Origin: Luidia sarsii
Lineage: Eukaryota; Echinodermata; Asteroidea; Paxillosida; Luidiidae
Assembly (NCBI GenBank): GCA_949987565.1
Contig: OX465116.1
Span: 620,001 to 684,000, forward strand
Length of the DNA: 64,000 bases
Reading direction: 5' to 3'
Made by a program: the position numbers and the translations under genes. The notes beneath the pieces were generated by a model. It was not told where the DNA came from and searched no databases. It saw nothing but the letters and a program-made list of their open reading frames with translations. How positions within the stretch are numbered: position 1 is the first letter of the stretch; each line of letters begins with the position of its first letter. Of this stretch, positions 1 through 12,900 are shown in pieces.

Positions 1-429
1 TTCCATAAAATAAATATCTTGATTTGTTTTAAAACCCCACCAAGCCTGTCACCATTCAGAGTGGTTCCTGTCTTGAGATGCGAAGTCCGTGTACAATGGA
101 AAAGGAACAGATCATTTCTGTGGTGATGTCACAAGAATTATTTCTTTTTCCAAGGAATTTCGATGGTATAAAAAGCTGGTATTCTCGTGTTGTGACGTAC
201 AGTATTACGAGCGTTACACGAAAGAGATGTTTGACTTTGAACACATTCCATGCACTTCACCAGCAGAAACGAATCCCTTTACAAACAGTCCATAGGCCTA
301 CTGCTTTTTTGTAAGTTTCACCGATTCCAAAGAATGGTCTGAAATGGGCGTGGCTTGTCCGCAATGGGCGTGGCTTATGTATGTAATGGGCGTGGCTTAT
401 AAATGGGCGTGTCGGGATGTCAGGCAACT
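1..429. other. Intergenic DNA, no gene recognised
   Basis: I see no coding exon here. Positions 345-415 hold four close repeats of a short GGGCGTG-containing phrase (ATGGGCGTGGCTT and variants), a small direct-repeat cluster just before the satellite. The short open frames have no recognisable domain. Confidence 0.5.
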
Positions 430-942
430 CCCCTGACTTGCGACCATGTACTGCATGTACATGTACATGTACAGTACGTACATGTACTGTACATGTACAT
501 GTACTGCATGTACATGTACAGTACGTACATGTACTGTACATGTACATGTACTACATGTACATGTACAGTACGTACATGTACTGTACATGTACATGTACTG
601 CATGTACATGTACATGTACTGCATGTACATGTACATGTACATGTACTGCATGTACACTGTACATGTACACTGTACATGTACACTGTACATGTACACTGTA
701 CATGTACACTGTACATGTACACTGTACATGTACACTGTACATGTACACTGTACATGTACACTGTACATGTACACTGTACATGTACACTGTACATGTACAC
801 TGTACATGTACACTGTACATGTACACTGTACATGTACACTGTACATGTACACTGTACATGTACACTGTACATGTACACTGTACATGTACATGTACATGTA
901 CATGTACTGCATGTACAGTACATGTACTGCATGTACTGCATG
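430..942. repeat. GTACAT-rich satellite with 13-bp tandem units
   Basis: The block is built almost wholly from overlapping ACATGT and TGTACA palindromes. From about 648 to 890 it settles into a regular 13-bp unit (ACATGTACACTGT), roughly 18 copies. Because 13 is not a multiple of three and the unit has no stop in most frames, all frames are open on both strands. The resulting Cys/Thr/Val/His/Tyr/Met repeat frames are artefacts. Related blocks lie at 22525-22800 and 55835-55865. Confidence 0.95.
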
Positions 943-2950
943 GAAGAAAATCCAGCTACGCGTGTATACCGACCTATAACCAGTGACAACTATGTCATCC
1001 TTCTAGCGATCAAGCATACAGAGTATCCTTAACAGCAAAATGGTTGTAGATGTCATTCCTTCGTCATAGATATATCAGTAATAGCCCTATTCAGTTAAAA
1101 TATACAAGTAACCTTAGATGGGGTAGACAATAAATTAAACCCACACACGAAAACGAAGAGCTAAATGAAAAAAGAGAATTCTTTTTAGTTGAATTCATGT
1201 AGAGTTGAAAGACAAACACTGGCTACCCGAAAAAAAAATATTTGTACAAAAAAGATACTGAAAATGAAAATGAACATTTTCATGACTAAAAATGAGCAAA
1301 TACATCAATCAATACATGAATAATACTATGCATTAATACACGAACTTGGCTAACATTGGAACATGTTAACTTCTGAGAATTTGTGGGTTGAAAGAAAAAC
1401 ATTAACTTTGAAAATCCTTTTCCCTTCCGCAGTCAACTTTTGAGACAAAATATGGCGACAGATTTCCTGGAGATTCTAAGCATAAGGCAGCTTTAACTCC
1501 CAATGCTTCCTGCAAAATAGCTTAGGGATGTTGTTCTATTAAGCTGTCTGGGAATACGGTATAAAATGACCCCCTAAATTGGCTACAAGGCCCAATTAAT
1601 TTACAATCCCAGTTTTTACGAGAAAAAAATAATATGAAGTTGATATCTTGAGCTAAAATGGTGCATAATCTAGTCAATGTAAAGACAGGCATATCTCTCT
1701 AAGAACCAATCAGCTAATTCTGTCGACAGTTAACGGATAGCAGATTCTTGAATCAAATCAACAACCAGGTTTTTTCTCTCGCACAGCCAACTACTTTGCT
1801 GTTTGGTGATCATGTCAATTTTGAAGAAAAAAACAAGACATAATGAAAAACCATCAAAAGCTTGCAATGAATTCTGACTCAGCCAAAAGACTGAGCGCTA
1901 GTTACTATAACCCTTACACTAAGCAGGATAATTGAATGAGATGATTAAATCGGAGATAATTACCCAAAATTCAAGCATGATTTGCATTCACGGGTATGTT
2001 TGCATGCAAACATATAGCAAATTAAAAAAAAAACCTCAATAACCGTTGGAGGCAAAGGTATCATTTCAAGTTTCTGTTACAAAAATAAATGTCCGTGCTG
2101 ATATGTTACAAACTGTGTGTACACATGATACTTTTCCAAGGTTATTTCATAGCGGACTATTCAGGAAACCTAAAGCATTTGGATGAAATCTAAAATGCAG
2201 AGGAACAAAAATGGAAATTTAAAACACAGTTTTCATCAATCATGTATTTTATGTACATGAATGTAATCTAATGTCAAGAGTATTTTGTACACTACCGTCA
2301 CCTGTTGAAGAAAACATGTTTTGATATTTAAAACTATGCTACATTTGAGCACCTTCTGTAAAATGGCATACATGACTAGACATGACTCAGTGACATTCTC
2401 AATCGTAACCTTTGACGAGTTACCAATAAATCAGATTTCTCTAACCAAACAGATTCATTCCTTCCAAAATCCCAACCAGGAAGATTGACTGGAATGAATC
2501 ACACGATGCAAAAAGGACCTTCAGTCTTGCATTGCTCTCAATGCTCAAGTACTCAATGTCTAGAAATGAATCAAGTTAATCAACCATTTAAAAAATTAAC
2601 TGTTCTTCAAATGATTCAGAGAAGGCTTAGCTATGGACCGTGTGGAACAAGACTGGTTTTGAACCCATCTTTCAAACCACACTGTAAGTCTATGACAAGA
2701 AAATACTCATTGGATTTGTACAAAGGTTATCAAGACATTTACAAGTACTCTCGGCTGTAGCCCAGAGCAAGCCGTTATGTTTAGAGCATACTTAAAGAAA
2801 AACTACATGTAAGATACTGTCCCTATCACAGTTTCTTCAAACTTTCAGTGATTCTCACCGAAATTTAAAGAACCAACAGGGTCACAAAATAGACCAAATA
2901 TTGATCCATAGCCTTCAACAACTCAGTCACACAAACAGACAGGCAGAAAC
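943..2950. other. Intergenic DNA and probable RSF1 3' UTR
   Basis: This AT-rich stretch lies downstream of the RSF1 stop codon, which is read on the minus strand. The part next to 2950 is probably RSF1 3' untranslated sequence, but I could not place a convincing polyadenylation signal. The largest open frame (2485-2760, plus) has no recognisable motif. Confidence 0.5.
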
Positions 2951-5900
2951 TTAAACATCTTGCGTGACAAACTCCACAAGATCTGTGACACCTAACAAGT
3001 CTTCATCTTCATCCTCTGGTGTGGAGACACCTGTTAGACTGCCAGAAGTGCCATTTCCATTGACTATCGTACCACCTGCACTTAAGGCTGTACCATTGCT
3101 AACAGGTAAGACAGCTGATTTACTGTCATAGTCCTCGGTCTTCCTAAGGCTTTCCTTGGCTTTTAAGTCTTGTGATGATGGAGTTTTATCCCGTTCATTT
3201 TCCTTATTAAAACCTTCCTCTCGTGTTATGGAGTCCTTGTCTTCATCCTCCTCATCCTCCTCTTCCTCCTCTTCCTCTTCGTCATCAGACTCACTTTCTG
3301 CAGCCATCTTCCGATAGTTGATTCGTTTTGTTGATGATCGTGAGGATTTCCTTTCCAGGTCACTTGGGCAGTAATCACTTTCTTCTTGGTCCATTTTCCT
3401 TTTCCGTAGTGCAACAGGTGCAACCTTCTTACGTACCACAGGTCCACTTCCAGGTTCCTCTCCTGAACTGAAATTCTCTTCACCTTTCTTGTCCATTTCC
3501 TCCTCGTCCTCATTATCACTCTCCAAGCGAAATTTCCGCTTCCGTACGTATCCAGCATTTTCTGACGAATCTGATTCAGAGGCAATCTTCCGTTTGGTTT
3601 TGGGTTTTCGTCTCGTGTTCCCTGATTGGCTGGATTGGTTTGAACTATCCTCAGCTTCTGATCCGTTGCTGGCGTCTGAGTTCCTGCTGAACCTTGCTCT
3701 CTTCCTTCTCGTAGACTTGATGTCGCTGTCATCGCTGTATTCACTGTACTCATCACTGGCTGGAAATCCATCAGCAAACACAAGTTGTATTGAGGAAATT
3801 TCATGCATACACAAAATACTTTTTGTTTCAAATACAAAAATGATATACAAAAATGTTGCAAACTGCTTACTGACTAAAATTACCAAAATGCAAATCTTAA
3901 AATTTAGTGGGCCTGACGTTTCGATCCTAGCAGGACCTTTCTCAAAGGCAGAGACTCTGCCTTTGAGAAAGGTCCTGCTAGGATCGAAACGTCAGGCCCA
4001 CTAAATTTTAAGACAAATACAAAAATCTTAGCAAACTGATTACTATATGGATCTGAAATAAAAATAAATAATTGAAATGTTCCATCATAGCAGGACCTTT
4101 CTTAAACCGTCAAAGGCAGAATGTTTCAATACTAGCAGAACCTTTCTCAAAGGCTGATTTTGCTCGGTTTGAAACATCAATACTGTACTTTACGAAAATT
4201 AGCCGTGTTTCTACAAACCTGATTGGAATTCTTCATCTTCTGAGTAATCCCGATATCGTACTCGTTTCTGTCGTCGTTCACTGCGTCTCTTAGGAAGACT
4301 GTTCCACTTGGACGAACGCTTAGATCGACCCCTTCTAGGTACGTCTGAGTCACTCTCCTCACTGACATAACTGTCTTCATCTACTTCTTCTTCTCCTTCC
4401 TCCTCTTCATAATCCTGATCACTTGCAGCATCACTGACAAGAAGACAAGAAACAAAGATCCTACAATTTCACAGAGGATTTTCCCCAAGTGACTGATGGG
4501 TAGTTGTAGAGGTTTATACCCAAGATGCCTGCTTGGAACACAGGCAGCTTGGGTGGGATTCGAACCTGCAACTTCTGCTTTCATATGCAGACATCTCAAT
4601 CACTTGATTGTGCAGTGGATTTCAATGCACTTAATGGCAGATGCTGTGGTCATGCATAGGCATGATATTATGATAGTGAGTCAATGAGAATGTCATTTAA
4701 TGAGGGTTGGAATCTCTTATAGGAAATGATTTGAAAAAGCACTGACTGGAAACTAAACAACTACACAAACTCTTAATGAGTTACATTCCAACCAAGGTAA
4801 CATCATAAAATATCAGAAAAGATCAAAGGCAAGATCACTTCCCTGAACAAATCCTCACTTTCAAAAATTTATGTCCAATGTTTCACAAGAAATCTGTTGG
4901 TTTTCTTCACAAATCCTCACCTCTCAACCCTGAAATCCTCACTCCCTTCTTCTTCCTCTTCACTGGTGGCATCCAGGTCACCTAATCTTCGTTTCAGTTT
5001 CCGTTTTGCCTTCTCTTCTGTGGACTCCTCCTCACTGCTTTCTTTCATGCCTTCAATGGTAGAGATGTCTTTGCCTCGACTGATTGGACGAGTGGCTTGG
5101 TATTCCTTGACAGCTGAGAACAAAACCAAGACAGACACAAAGGCACAAACTGGCTGAGACAGGAATCAAATACCTTCCAATGATTACAGCAAGCATGGCC
5201 ACTTTTGAAGCAGCCATTTGCTTGAATTGACAGTCAGACAAACAGCGAGAAGCTTGTATTTCACCAGGATGGTATTTTTGTGATGTAGTATATAGAGGCA
5301 TGGAATCAACCAAGCTTCAGAAATCAAACCTCAAGTCGTACAAAAGGGTGCAAACTGCTCACTGACTTAATATTTGCACATTTCAAGAACTTCAAGAACC
5401 TGACACTTCCAATTCTGGCAACGAAATGTCCAGCAAGAATTGAAACTACTAGGCCACAGAGACTTCCGAAAATCAGATAAGATTAAAATGAAATGAAAAT
5501 CAGATAAGATTAAAATGAAATGAAAATCAGATAAGATTAAGGCCGAGTTAGATTGAAGGAGAGTCTTTGTGAAGCCTTTTTGAACACAGTCAATTCTTTT
5601 CCATTTGAGAGAATAGTTTTGACAGAATGATTTGACAGAATGTAGGACTGTACCTTTCTTGTGCTCCACCACTTCCTCTTGGATGGCAGAGTTGATGGCA
5701 GAATCAAAGTCCTCAAATTTATAACTGATATCTTTCCTGGCTCGCCTGGAGCGCCTTTGAACCATTTCAAACTCTTCCTCCCCTTCCTCCTCTTCTTCAT
5801 TGTCATCAATGAAACTACGGTCTCGTAATCTCTGTCTCCATCGTCGTTCTCTGTCTCCAGATCTCTCACGGTGGTGTCTGTTACTATGGCGACGTCTTCT

Positions 5901-6875
5901 AGAATGCCTGGGCCTTGAGTCATTGTAGGAAGATTTGTGTTTCTTTTGTTGAAGGCTTGCGGAGTGTCTGGAGGCTGCCAGACGACGTTGCTTCCTCACT
6001 TTCACCATTTCCTAAAACGAGCAAAACAAACATCCATGAATGACTTAGCAATGTAGAGTGTCACAGCTTCTCATAGCTCAGACAGCCAGCATCACTCCTG
6101 TCACCTAGTGATTCCATGTTCAATATACTGGACACAAAAGATGCAGTAAGGACTGACAATTCAATCCTAGCATCAAAATCCTCAGATTGACAGGTCAGGC
6201 CCTCTACTATTTGAAGATATATATTTCAGGTCATTCTGTTCCTTGTACAACATAACTCTGACAGAATATTCCAGATTCCACCTGTTTGAGGGACAGGCAA
6301 TAATGGCATCCCAATCAATGACTTCATTCAATACACCTGTTCTATCTACTACTTACCCCTGGCAGAATGTTGCGCATACATATATCAGTGAGAGCCCATA
6401 ACCCTTCGCCATCCTTCCGTTTCCGCTTTCTTTCTTTCTTCTTCAGACTGGCATCAACATCAGTCAAAGTCTCTGAGAGTTTCACAATCAGCTCCTCCTA
6501 GAGAACAGAGACAAGTATTCAACAAGTATCTGAGTCATGTGGTCAACAGAGGGCAGCATTCAAAGCACAAGGTTCAAGCTCTTTTGGGGACATATTATAT
6601 CATAATATTATTTTAAAAGAATATATGAAAATAGCAAAGAAAACATGACTGGATGGGGATTTGGAGACAGACGTCTGGTCTGAAATATCAGCATTCTACC
6701 ACCTGAGCTACGCTGCCAATAGGTGTGGCCTTCCATTCTTATCAACTATCTTTCCCTGGGTGGGGTGCTAGTCCAAATTAACCATGAAGTGTTTTACATC
6801 TCCAGGGATCACATCTCAAATAGTATGAAGATGCAAACACCACCCAGTCAACCCAACAACAGCAGAGAGGGGAAG

Positions 6876-6909
<34 letters not shown>

Positions 6910-9900
6910 CAGCTTTGGGAATCTTGATTTTCAAACAAAGGAAAGGATAACTGACTTGAAATGACTTAAACATGTATTTATCCTGTATTCATTCCTTTGT
7001 TCCATTGTTCTATTAAATGAGTGAGGGTGACTTACATGTTCACAGTTTGGACAATACCAGTTGCCATCAGGAATAATCATGAGTGGTGGTCTAAGACAAG
7101 CCGTGTGGTAACCAGAGTCACATTTATCACACAAAAGAATCTGCAAGCAAATCAACATCAACAGTGTAACCCATGAGCTCAGAGCTGAAACAGAAACATT
7201 AGCAAATGTCAAATACCCAAAGCAAAGACCCTGTCAGGACAATGTTTTAAAAAACCATGTCAGGACAGCTAAGGGTCATTCAGAACTGACCTTATTGGTC
7301 AGATGAAAGAAAGGCAGACAAAACTTGCTCTCATCACCTTTTCCAGTCATGGTTTTGTCTACCAGTGTGCACAGAAACATTTGTCTGAATTCAGTCTACC
7401 TTCATTAGGGTGTGCGTGGCAATTTGGCCAGCAGTCTACAATCAGAAAGACAAGCTGAATAAACCAGGCTAAATGATACAGGCAAGTTGAGCAATGGACA
7501 GGCCAGTTAAGTCAGATGGCCCAACTGGCTACTTGGGCTCCAACTCGGTTCCAGAATTCAGAGTGATTTCATCTGTTTCTTACCCATTCAGGATGGTTAT
7601 ACTGGCCGCATTTACAACAAGGACTATCATCTTCTCCGATAACTTGGTTGTTGTCTTTTTCTTCCTCCTCCTCTTCCTCCTCCTGAACCTCCTCCTCCTC
7701 CTTCATTTCCTCCTCGATCTTGACAGCTGCTTTCCTAGAGGCATTTCTACGTGGGGTGAAGCGACTTCTGGCACTTTTCTTCTTGCGTTTCTTGGGGATT
7801 TTCTTGACCTTGGTAGTTGGTTTGGATTCTTCCTCTTCCTCATTTTCCTCCGCCTCAACTTCCTCCTCCTCTTTGCCTTCTACCTCCTCATTTTCATCCT
7901 CTTCTTTCTCCTCTGATTTGGCTTCATCCTCCACATCTTTGACAATCTTAGCATCCACCTTTCCACTCTTTTCGGAATCTTCTGTGGAATTCTTTTCTTC
8001 GTTTCCTTCTTTTTCATCTTCATCTTCACAGTCTTTTTTATCCGTATCTCCACTTTCTTTTTTATCCGTATCTCCACTTTCATTTTTATCGGTATCTTCA
8101 CAGTCTTTTTTATCCGTATCTCCACTTGCTTTTTTATCCATATCTTCACAGTCTTTTTTATCCGTATCTTCACAGTCTTTTTTATCCGTATCTCCACTCT
8201 GTTTCTTATCCGTATCTTCACAGTCTTTTTTATCGGTATCTTCACAGTCTTTTTTATCCGTATCTCCACTTTCTTTTTTATCCGTATCTCCACAGTCGTT
8301 TTTATCCGTATCTCCACTCTGTTTCTTATCCGTATCTTCACAGTCTTTTTTATCCATATCTTCACAGTCTTTTTTATTCGTATCTTCACAGTCTTTTTTA
8401 TCCGTATCTCCACAGTCGTTTTTATTCGTATCTTCACAGTCTTTTTTATCCGTATCTCCACAGTCGTTTTTATCCGTATCTCCACTCTGTTTCTTATCCG
8501 TATCTTCACAGTCTTGCTTCTCAGTCTCTTCATCTTCTGTTTTGTCCGTCCCTCCTGCATCCTTCCCTCCTGGATCATCTTCAATCTTCTCGCTGCTAGT
8601 TTTCACCTCAGGATGTTCCTTTGAAGTTTCTTCTGCACCTTCCTTCAATTCTTCAACCTTGACTTCCTTCTTGTCTCTTGTTTCATCCTCCTGACAGCCA
8701 TCCTTCAACTCTTTCTCTTTGTCCCTAATCACATCCTCAATTTCCTGCTTGATTTGTTTGCAAATGTTTTCGTTTGTTTCCTTCAGGTTTGGCTTCAAGT
8801 CCTCTTCCATCTTGGGCTTCATATCTGGCGATGCTTCACATTTTTCTTCCTTTACAATTGTTTTCTCCTCAGTTTCAGTCTTTACATCAGTTTTGCTTTC
8901 CGGCTCATCTTTTACAGGCTCCGTAGCTTTAGGCTGATCAACAAACTTCTCATCTTTGACTTCTGGTGTTTTGTTTTCTTTGTCAGAATCCCTGACCACA
9001 GCTTTGCTCTCTGACGCTTCTGTATCTTCTTGGCTTGTCTCCTCAGAATTGTCTTTATTCACTTCAGATTGGTCTGAATGTTAGAGGGAAGAAGAAATAA
9101 ATCTATCAATTACAAAAGAGTCATCAGTCATAAGTAGGCCTAATAGCTCAGTGAAACCACCAATCATCAAATATAAAACTGAGCACATATGCCATGCTGT
9201 CTTTGTCACATTAGAGTCTTGAAGGTTTGCATGGTGGAATTGCAATGAACACAGTTTGCAGAGGCAACATGTGTGATCTGTATTGAGAATGAGTATGTGT
9301 CTGAGAAGAGCCTGTAAGAGTCTGAGAAGAGTCTGGTAATGGTAGCAGAGTACACACTGGCTCTTCTCATAACAACCGTCATCCTCTAATGTGGCGTTAA
9401 CTTTACCCTTCCACACCTAGTAATATTGGTCACCAGAGGGCAGCATTGAAGTCCTCTGTTACACTAGCTTCCCTGGGTAGACCAGATTTAACCATTCTCT
9501 CAACCATCCACACTCAGCCAAGGAATACACAAATGTTGCAAACTGACTGACTTCAATTACCACAATTAGACAAATCTCAACAGTTGGAGATAGCCTCACA
9601 ATTTGATCCTAGCAGGACCTTTCATAAAAAAGAAAGGTCCTACTAGGAACATAACGTCAGATCCTATCAATCTTTGAGAACAATTCAATCTTGTGTAAAG
9701 TCTTAATACAATGCCAGTATTATTAAGGCCAGTAAACTGAGTATTCTTGCCAGAATACAGAAAGTAAAAAGTTTTTCTGTGTCAGAAATTATTTGAGCAG
9801 GGCCTCTCTTAAAGCTTTTAGAGAAAGGCCCTTGCATTTCATCTGTTAGTCAGCAAGCAGTTCACATCATTTGAGTATCCTTAGCTTTCCTATAGGTGAA

Positions 9901-12900
9901 AGAAAATGCAGCTCATCTACCTTGGGTGGTGTCCTTGGTTTCCGATTTGGAGGAACTACTCTCAGAGCTCATGGATTCTGTGTCTTCTTCCTTGCCTTGG
10001 TTAGCAACTACATTGGTGCCACTCTTTAGAGCTGTCAGGAGATTCTCCATCTGGTCACGATCGCTAAATGAAGAAAGACAACATTGTGTACATCACCCAT
10101 TATTATACACATGTGACTTTAACTATTCTTTCTGCGAGGCCACTAGAGTCACTTTGAGCAGTGCATTGCAGGTCATTCTGATTTCAGATTGCCACACTGT
10201 AAACACTTTCTTGAACAGCGGCTATATCCAAGCAGAGAACCTTGTCTTGTGGTTCTACCAAACGTCTTGTCACTCGCTGCTGTTCTTTTAACATTTATTT
10301 TGATACTCACAGGCAATACCATGATTGGAACAAGATTGCTATATCAGTTTGTGTAATGGTTTATTTCCAAGCAGCCAGCCAGGCACAAGACAGTATCAAC
10401 TTTGATTTGACCACTGGGCCAAACGCCAAACAGTGGTTGGATGAAGAGTCACATACAGTTCTAAACACTAGATTTCTTCCATACAGAAATGGATGCTAGT
10501 AATACCAGTAATGGGGAACATCTTGTTCTTACCTTGAAATGACCTCCCATGTTGAGCTGTCTGGGTCGTCTTGTTCCTCACGATAAATTCTGATATTTGT
10601 GTCATCATCCTGTAACAAGAAACAGTGCACAATTAATGAAGTACAAACACTTTGCCTTTGAGAAAGGTCCTGCTAGGATCGAAACGTCAGGCCCACTAAA
10701 TTTTAAGATTTGCATTTTGGTAATTTTAGTCAGAGAGCAGTTTGCAACATTTTTGTATATTACTTGAAGTATGCACACTTTAAGAAACACAAAATAAGCC
10801 AACTGCTTATGGACTAGACAGACCTGGAATATACCAACAATTGCAGATCCTTGCTGTGGCTAAGAAACTGCAACCATTCCTGGAAGTCTGGTCATACAGA
10901 CCCATGGGCTTTAAAGCTTCCCAGAAGGCCCTGGATACAACTGAACCAACTACGGTCTGGTGCTGGCTGGTTTGCAGGAAGTTGAAAGAGTGTGTGGAAC
11001 CACAGACTCAGACCTCTGTGCATGTGATCCAATGACTGTAGTGTGACAAGACTACCCTGTACAGTGTACACTCACTCAACTTGATCATTCCTATTACTCT
11101 AACAGCCTGTTTTGTGGTTGAGTTTATAGAGGCAACTCAATTAAATTAGAGGGAATACCTTCTGGAACCAGTAGACCAATCCCATCTTGTCTCGTCCCAT
11201 GGGCTCTGTCCTCATCTTGTCTGGATCCTCATCATTAACAAGCGCCTTGAACTTGAAATTGTCATCAAACTGGATCTCACACAGAAACTGAAAACAAAAG
11301 AGGAAAACATGCCATAAGATGAACAGACATCTTATAAACTGCTGACTAGAATAGCCTTAAAGACACAAATCTTAAAAGGTGAGGAGGCCTGAGGTTTGGA
11401 TCTTGAGGTATTTTTGCAAAGTAGGATCCTCAGAGAATCATAGCAACTTAAGCACACCTACTTAAAAAAAATACATCTAAAAAACGTAGAATCCGCCTAA
11501 GAGAAAGGTCTTCTAGAATTGAAATATCAGGCCCAGCACATTTTTTAGGTTTGAACTTTAGTCCGTGGAATCAATATGAAGTATGCATCATTTTCATATT
11601 CAACTTAAACACAGTAACATTTGACACATACATGTACAGTATGTTGTATGACATATTCATCATCTCTGTTTAGTGAAACAGATTTATTATTAATTGGTTT
11701 GAGGTGACACCATGTTTATCATCTCTTTTGAGACTGAGTGTGAATCTGAAAAGAGCCGGTGACTCTGAGTCACCGGCTCTTTTCAGAGCCACACTCAGTC
11801 TCAAATGAGATGATAAACATGGTGTCACCGCAAACCAATTAATAATAATTGTTTCCACCATGCAAACCTTCAAGTCTTTTCGAAACAGATTTAATCGTTT
11901 ACAATCCACAATCAGACATTTCAGCAAATAGTCACAGTCAAAATATCTGAGACATGGAGTCACGGACAAGAGGCATTGCAATAAGACAGTAGATTGTTAT
12001 CAAGTTTCCTGAATCCTTTTAATTACTTACCCTAAGCACAGCAATCTTGATCTGTGGTTTGCTTGCCGCAAATCCAAACCGTTCCACTTCCCAGGCAGCA
12101 ACCTCTGAAAAACGTTCTCTACACAACTGAAAATACATGAAAAGCAAAAGAAACATTAGGCCATTCTACAGAAAAAATTCCACAGATTAAAATGATAAAA
12201 GCTGGTATAGTGGAAATTGCTTGTTGACAGGAGTTGCCTGAATATGTGAATTCAAAAGCCTTAAACAATGATCAGTTAATAAAATGATTCCCCAAACAAA
12301 ACACTTAAAAACAGAAATAAATCAAGTGTCCAACTTTGATTTACTATCTATTTATCATTTGAAAAATCAATAAACATCAAAGAATTTTTCTAAGTTGTTT
12401 AAATGAGTTGTGATGAAATACAGAACTATTTGTTTTATCTGATAAAATCTTTTCAGTAACAATTATGTTTATGTTTATTTATCTTTATCTCATTACATTT
12501 TCTTGTTCAATTTGTATTGGTTGTCAAAAGTATGTTGCTTTGTCGTCAAAACGTCGTCTAAACTTTGAATTGGAGTAAATTGTGACACACATGACGCCTA
12601 GAGTAGGTCTAGCACAGAGCGTTACGTAGAATCCTAGAATTAACTTGTGACACACCTTTGCAAGGTAACGTTGCCACTTCTCCAGAACAAAAGATTTCCT
12701 CAGCTTGCGCATCAGTTTGATGATGATGTCCTTCAGCAAAGGTGGAACTAAACAAGAAATTGTGGAGAATCATTTAAAATCATGAAAATGCAAAAATGCT
12801 TCTAATTGCTTGCACACTTAATGAGCAAATATGAAAGTCAGGAGGGTCTGACATTTCTTTCCTTGCATACCTTGGAAAAGGTCCTGATAGGATCAAAACA

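Noticed and set aside
397..1032. Several long overlapping frames on both strands encoding Cys/Thr/Val/His/Met/Tyr repeats
   Set aside because: They are translations of a 13-bp satellite that lacks stops in every frame. No start context, domain or splice support.
3896..4012. Intrinsic terminator or microRNA precursor from the perfect 58-bp palindrome
   Set aside because: The same palindrome recurs many times with target duplications, so it is a mobile element. A small-RNA role is possible but not supported by the sequence.
4500..4625. Possible tRNA gene (perfect B box)
   Set aside because: No acceptor stem or D arm can be formed around it. It fits a tRNA-derived SINE fragment better.
7880..8584. 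Minus-strand 234-codon basic repeat frame (RIKKTVKI)
   Set aside because: It is the RSF1 8-residue repeat read in another frame. The DTDKKDCE frame continues into the PHD finger, so that one is real.
7494..8694. Plus-strand Ser/Phe/Leu-rich frames up to 324 codons
   Set aside because: They lie antisense to the acidic RSF1 exon 7, whose identity and phase are secure. The Ser-rich composition is the shadow of the Glu/Asp/Lys repeat.
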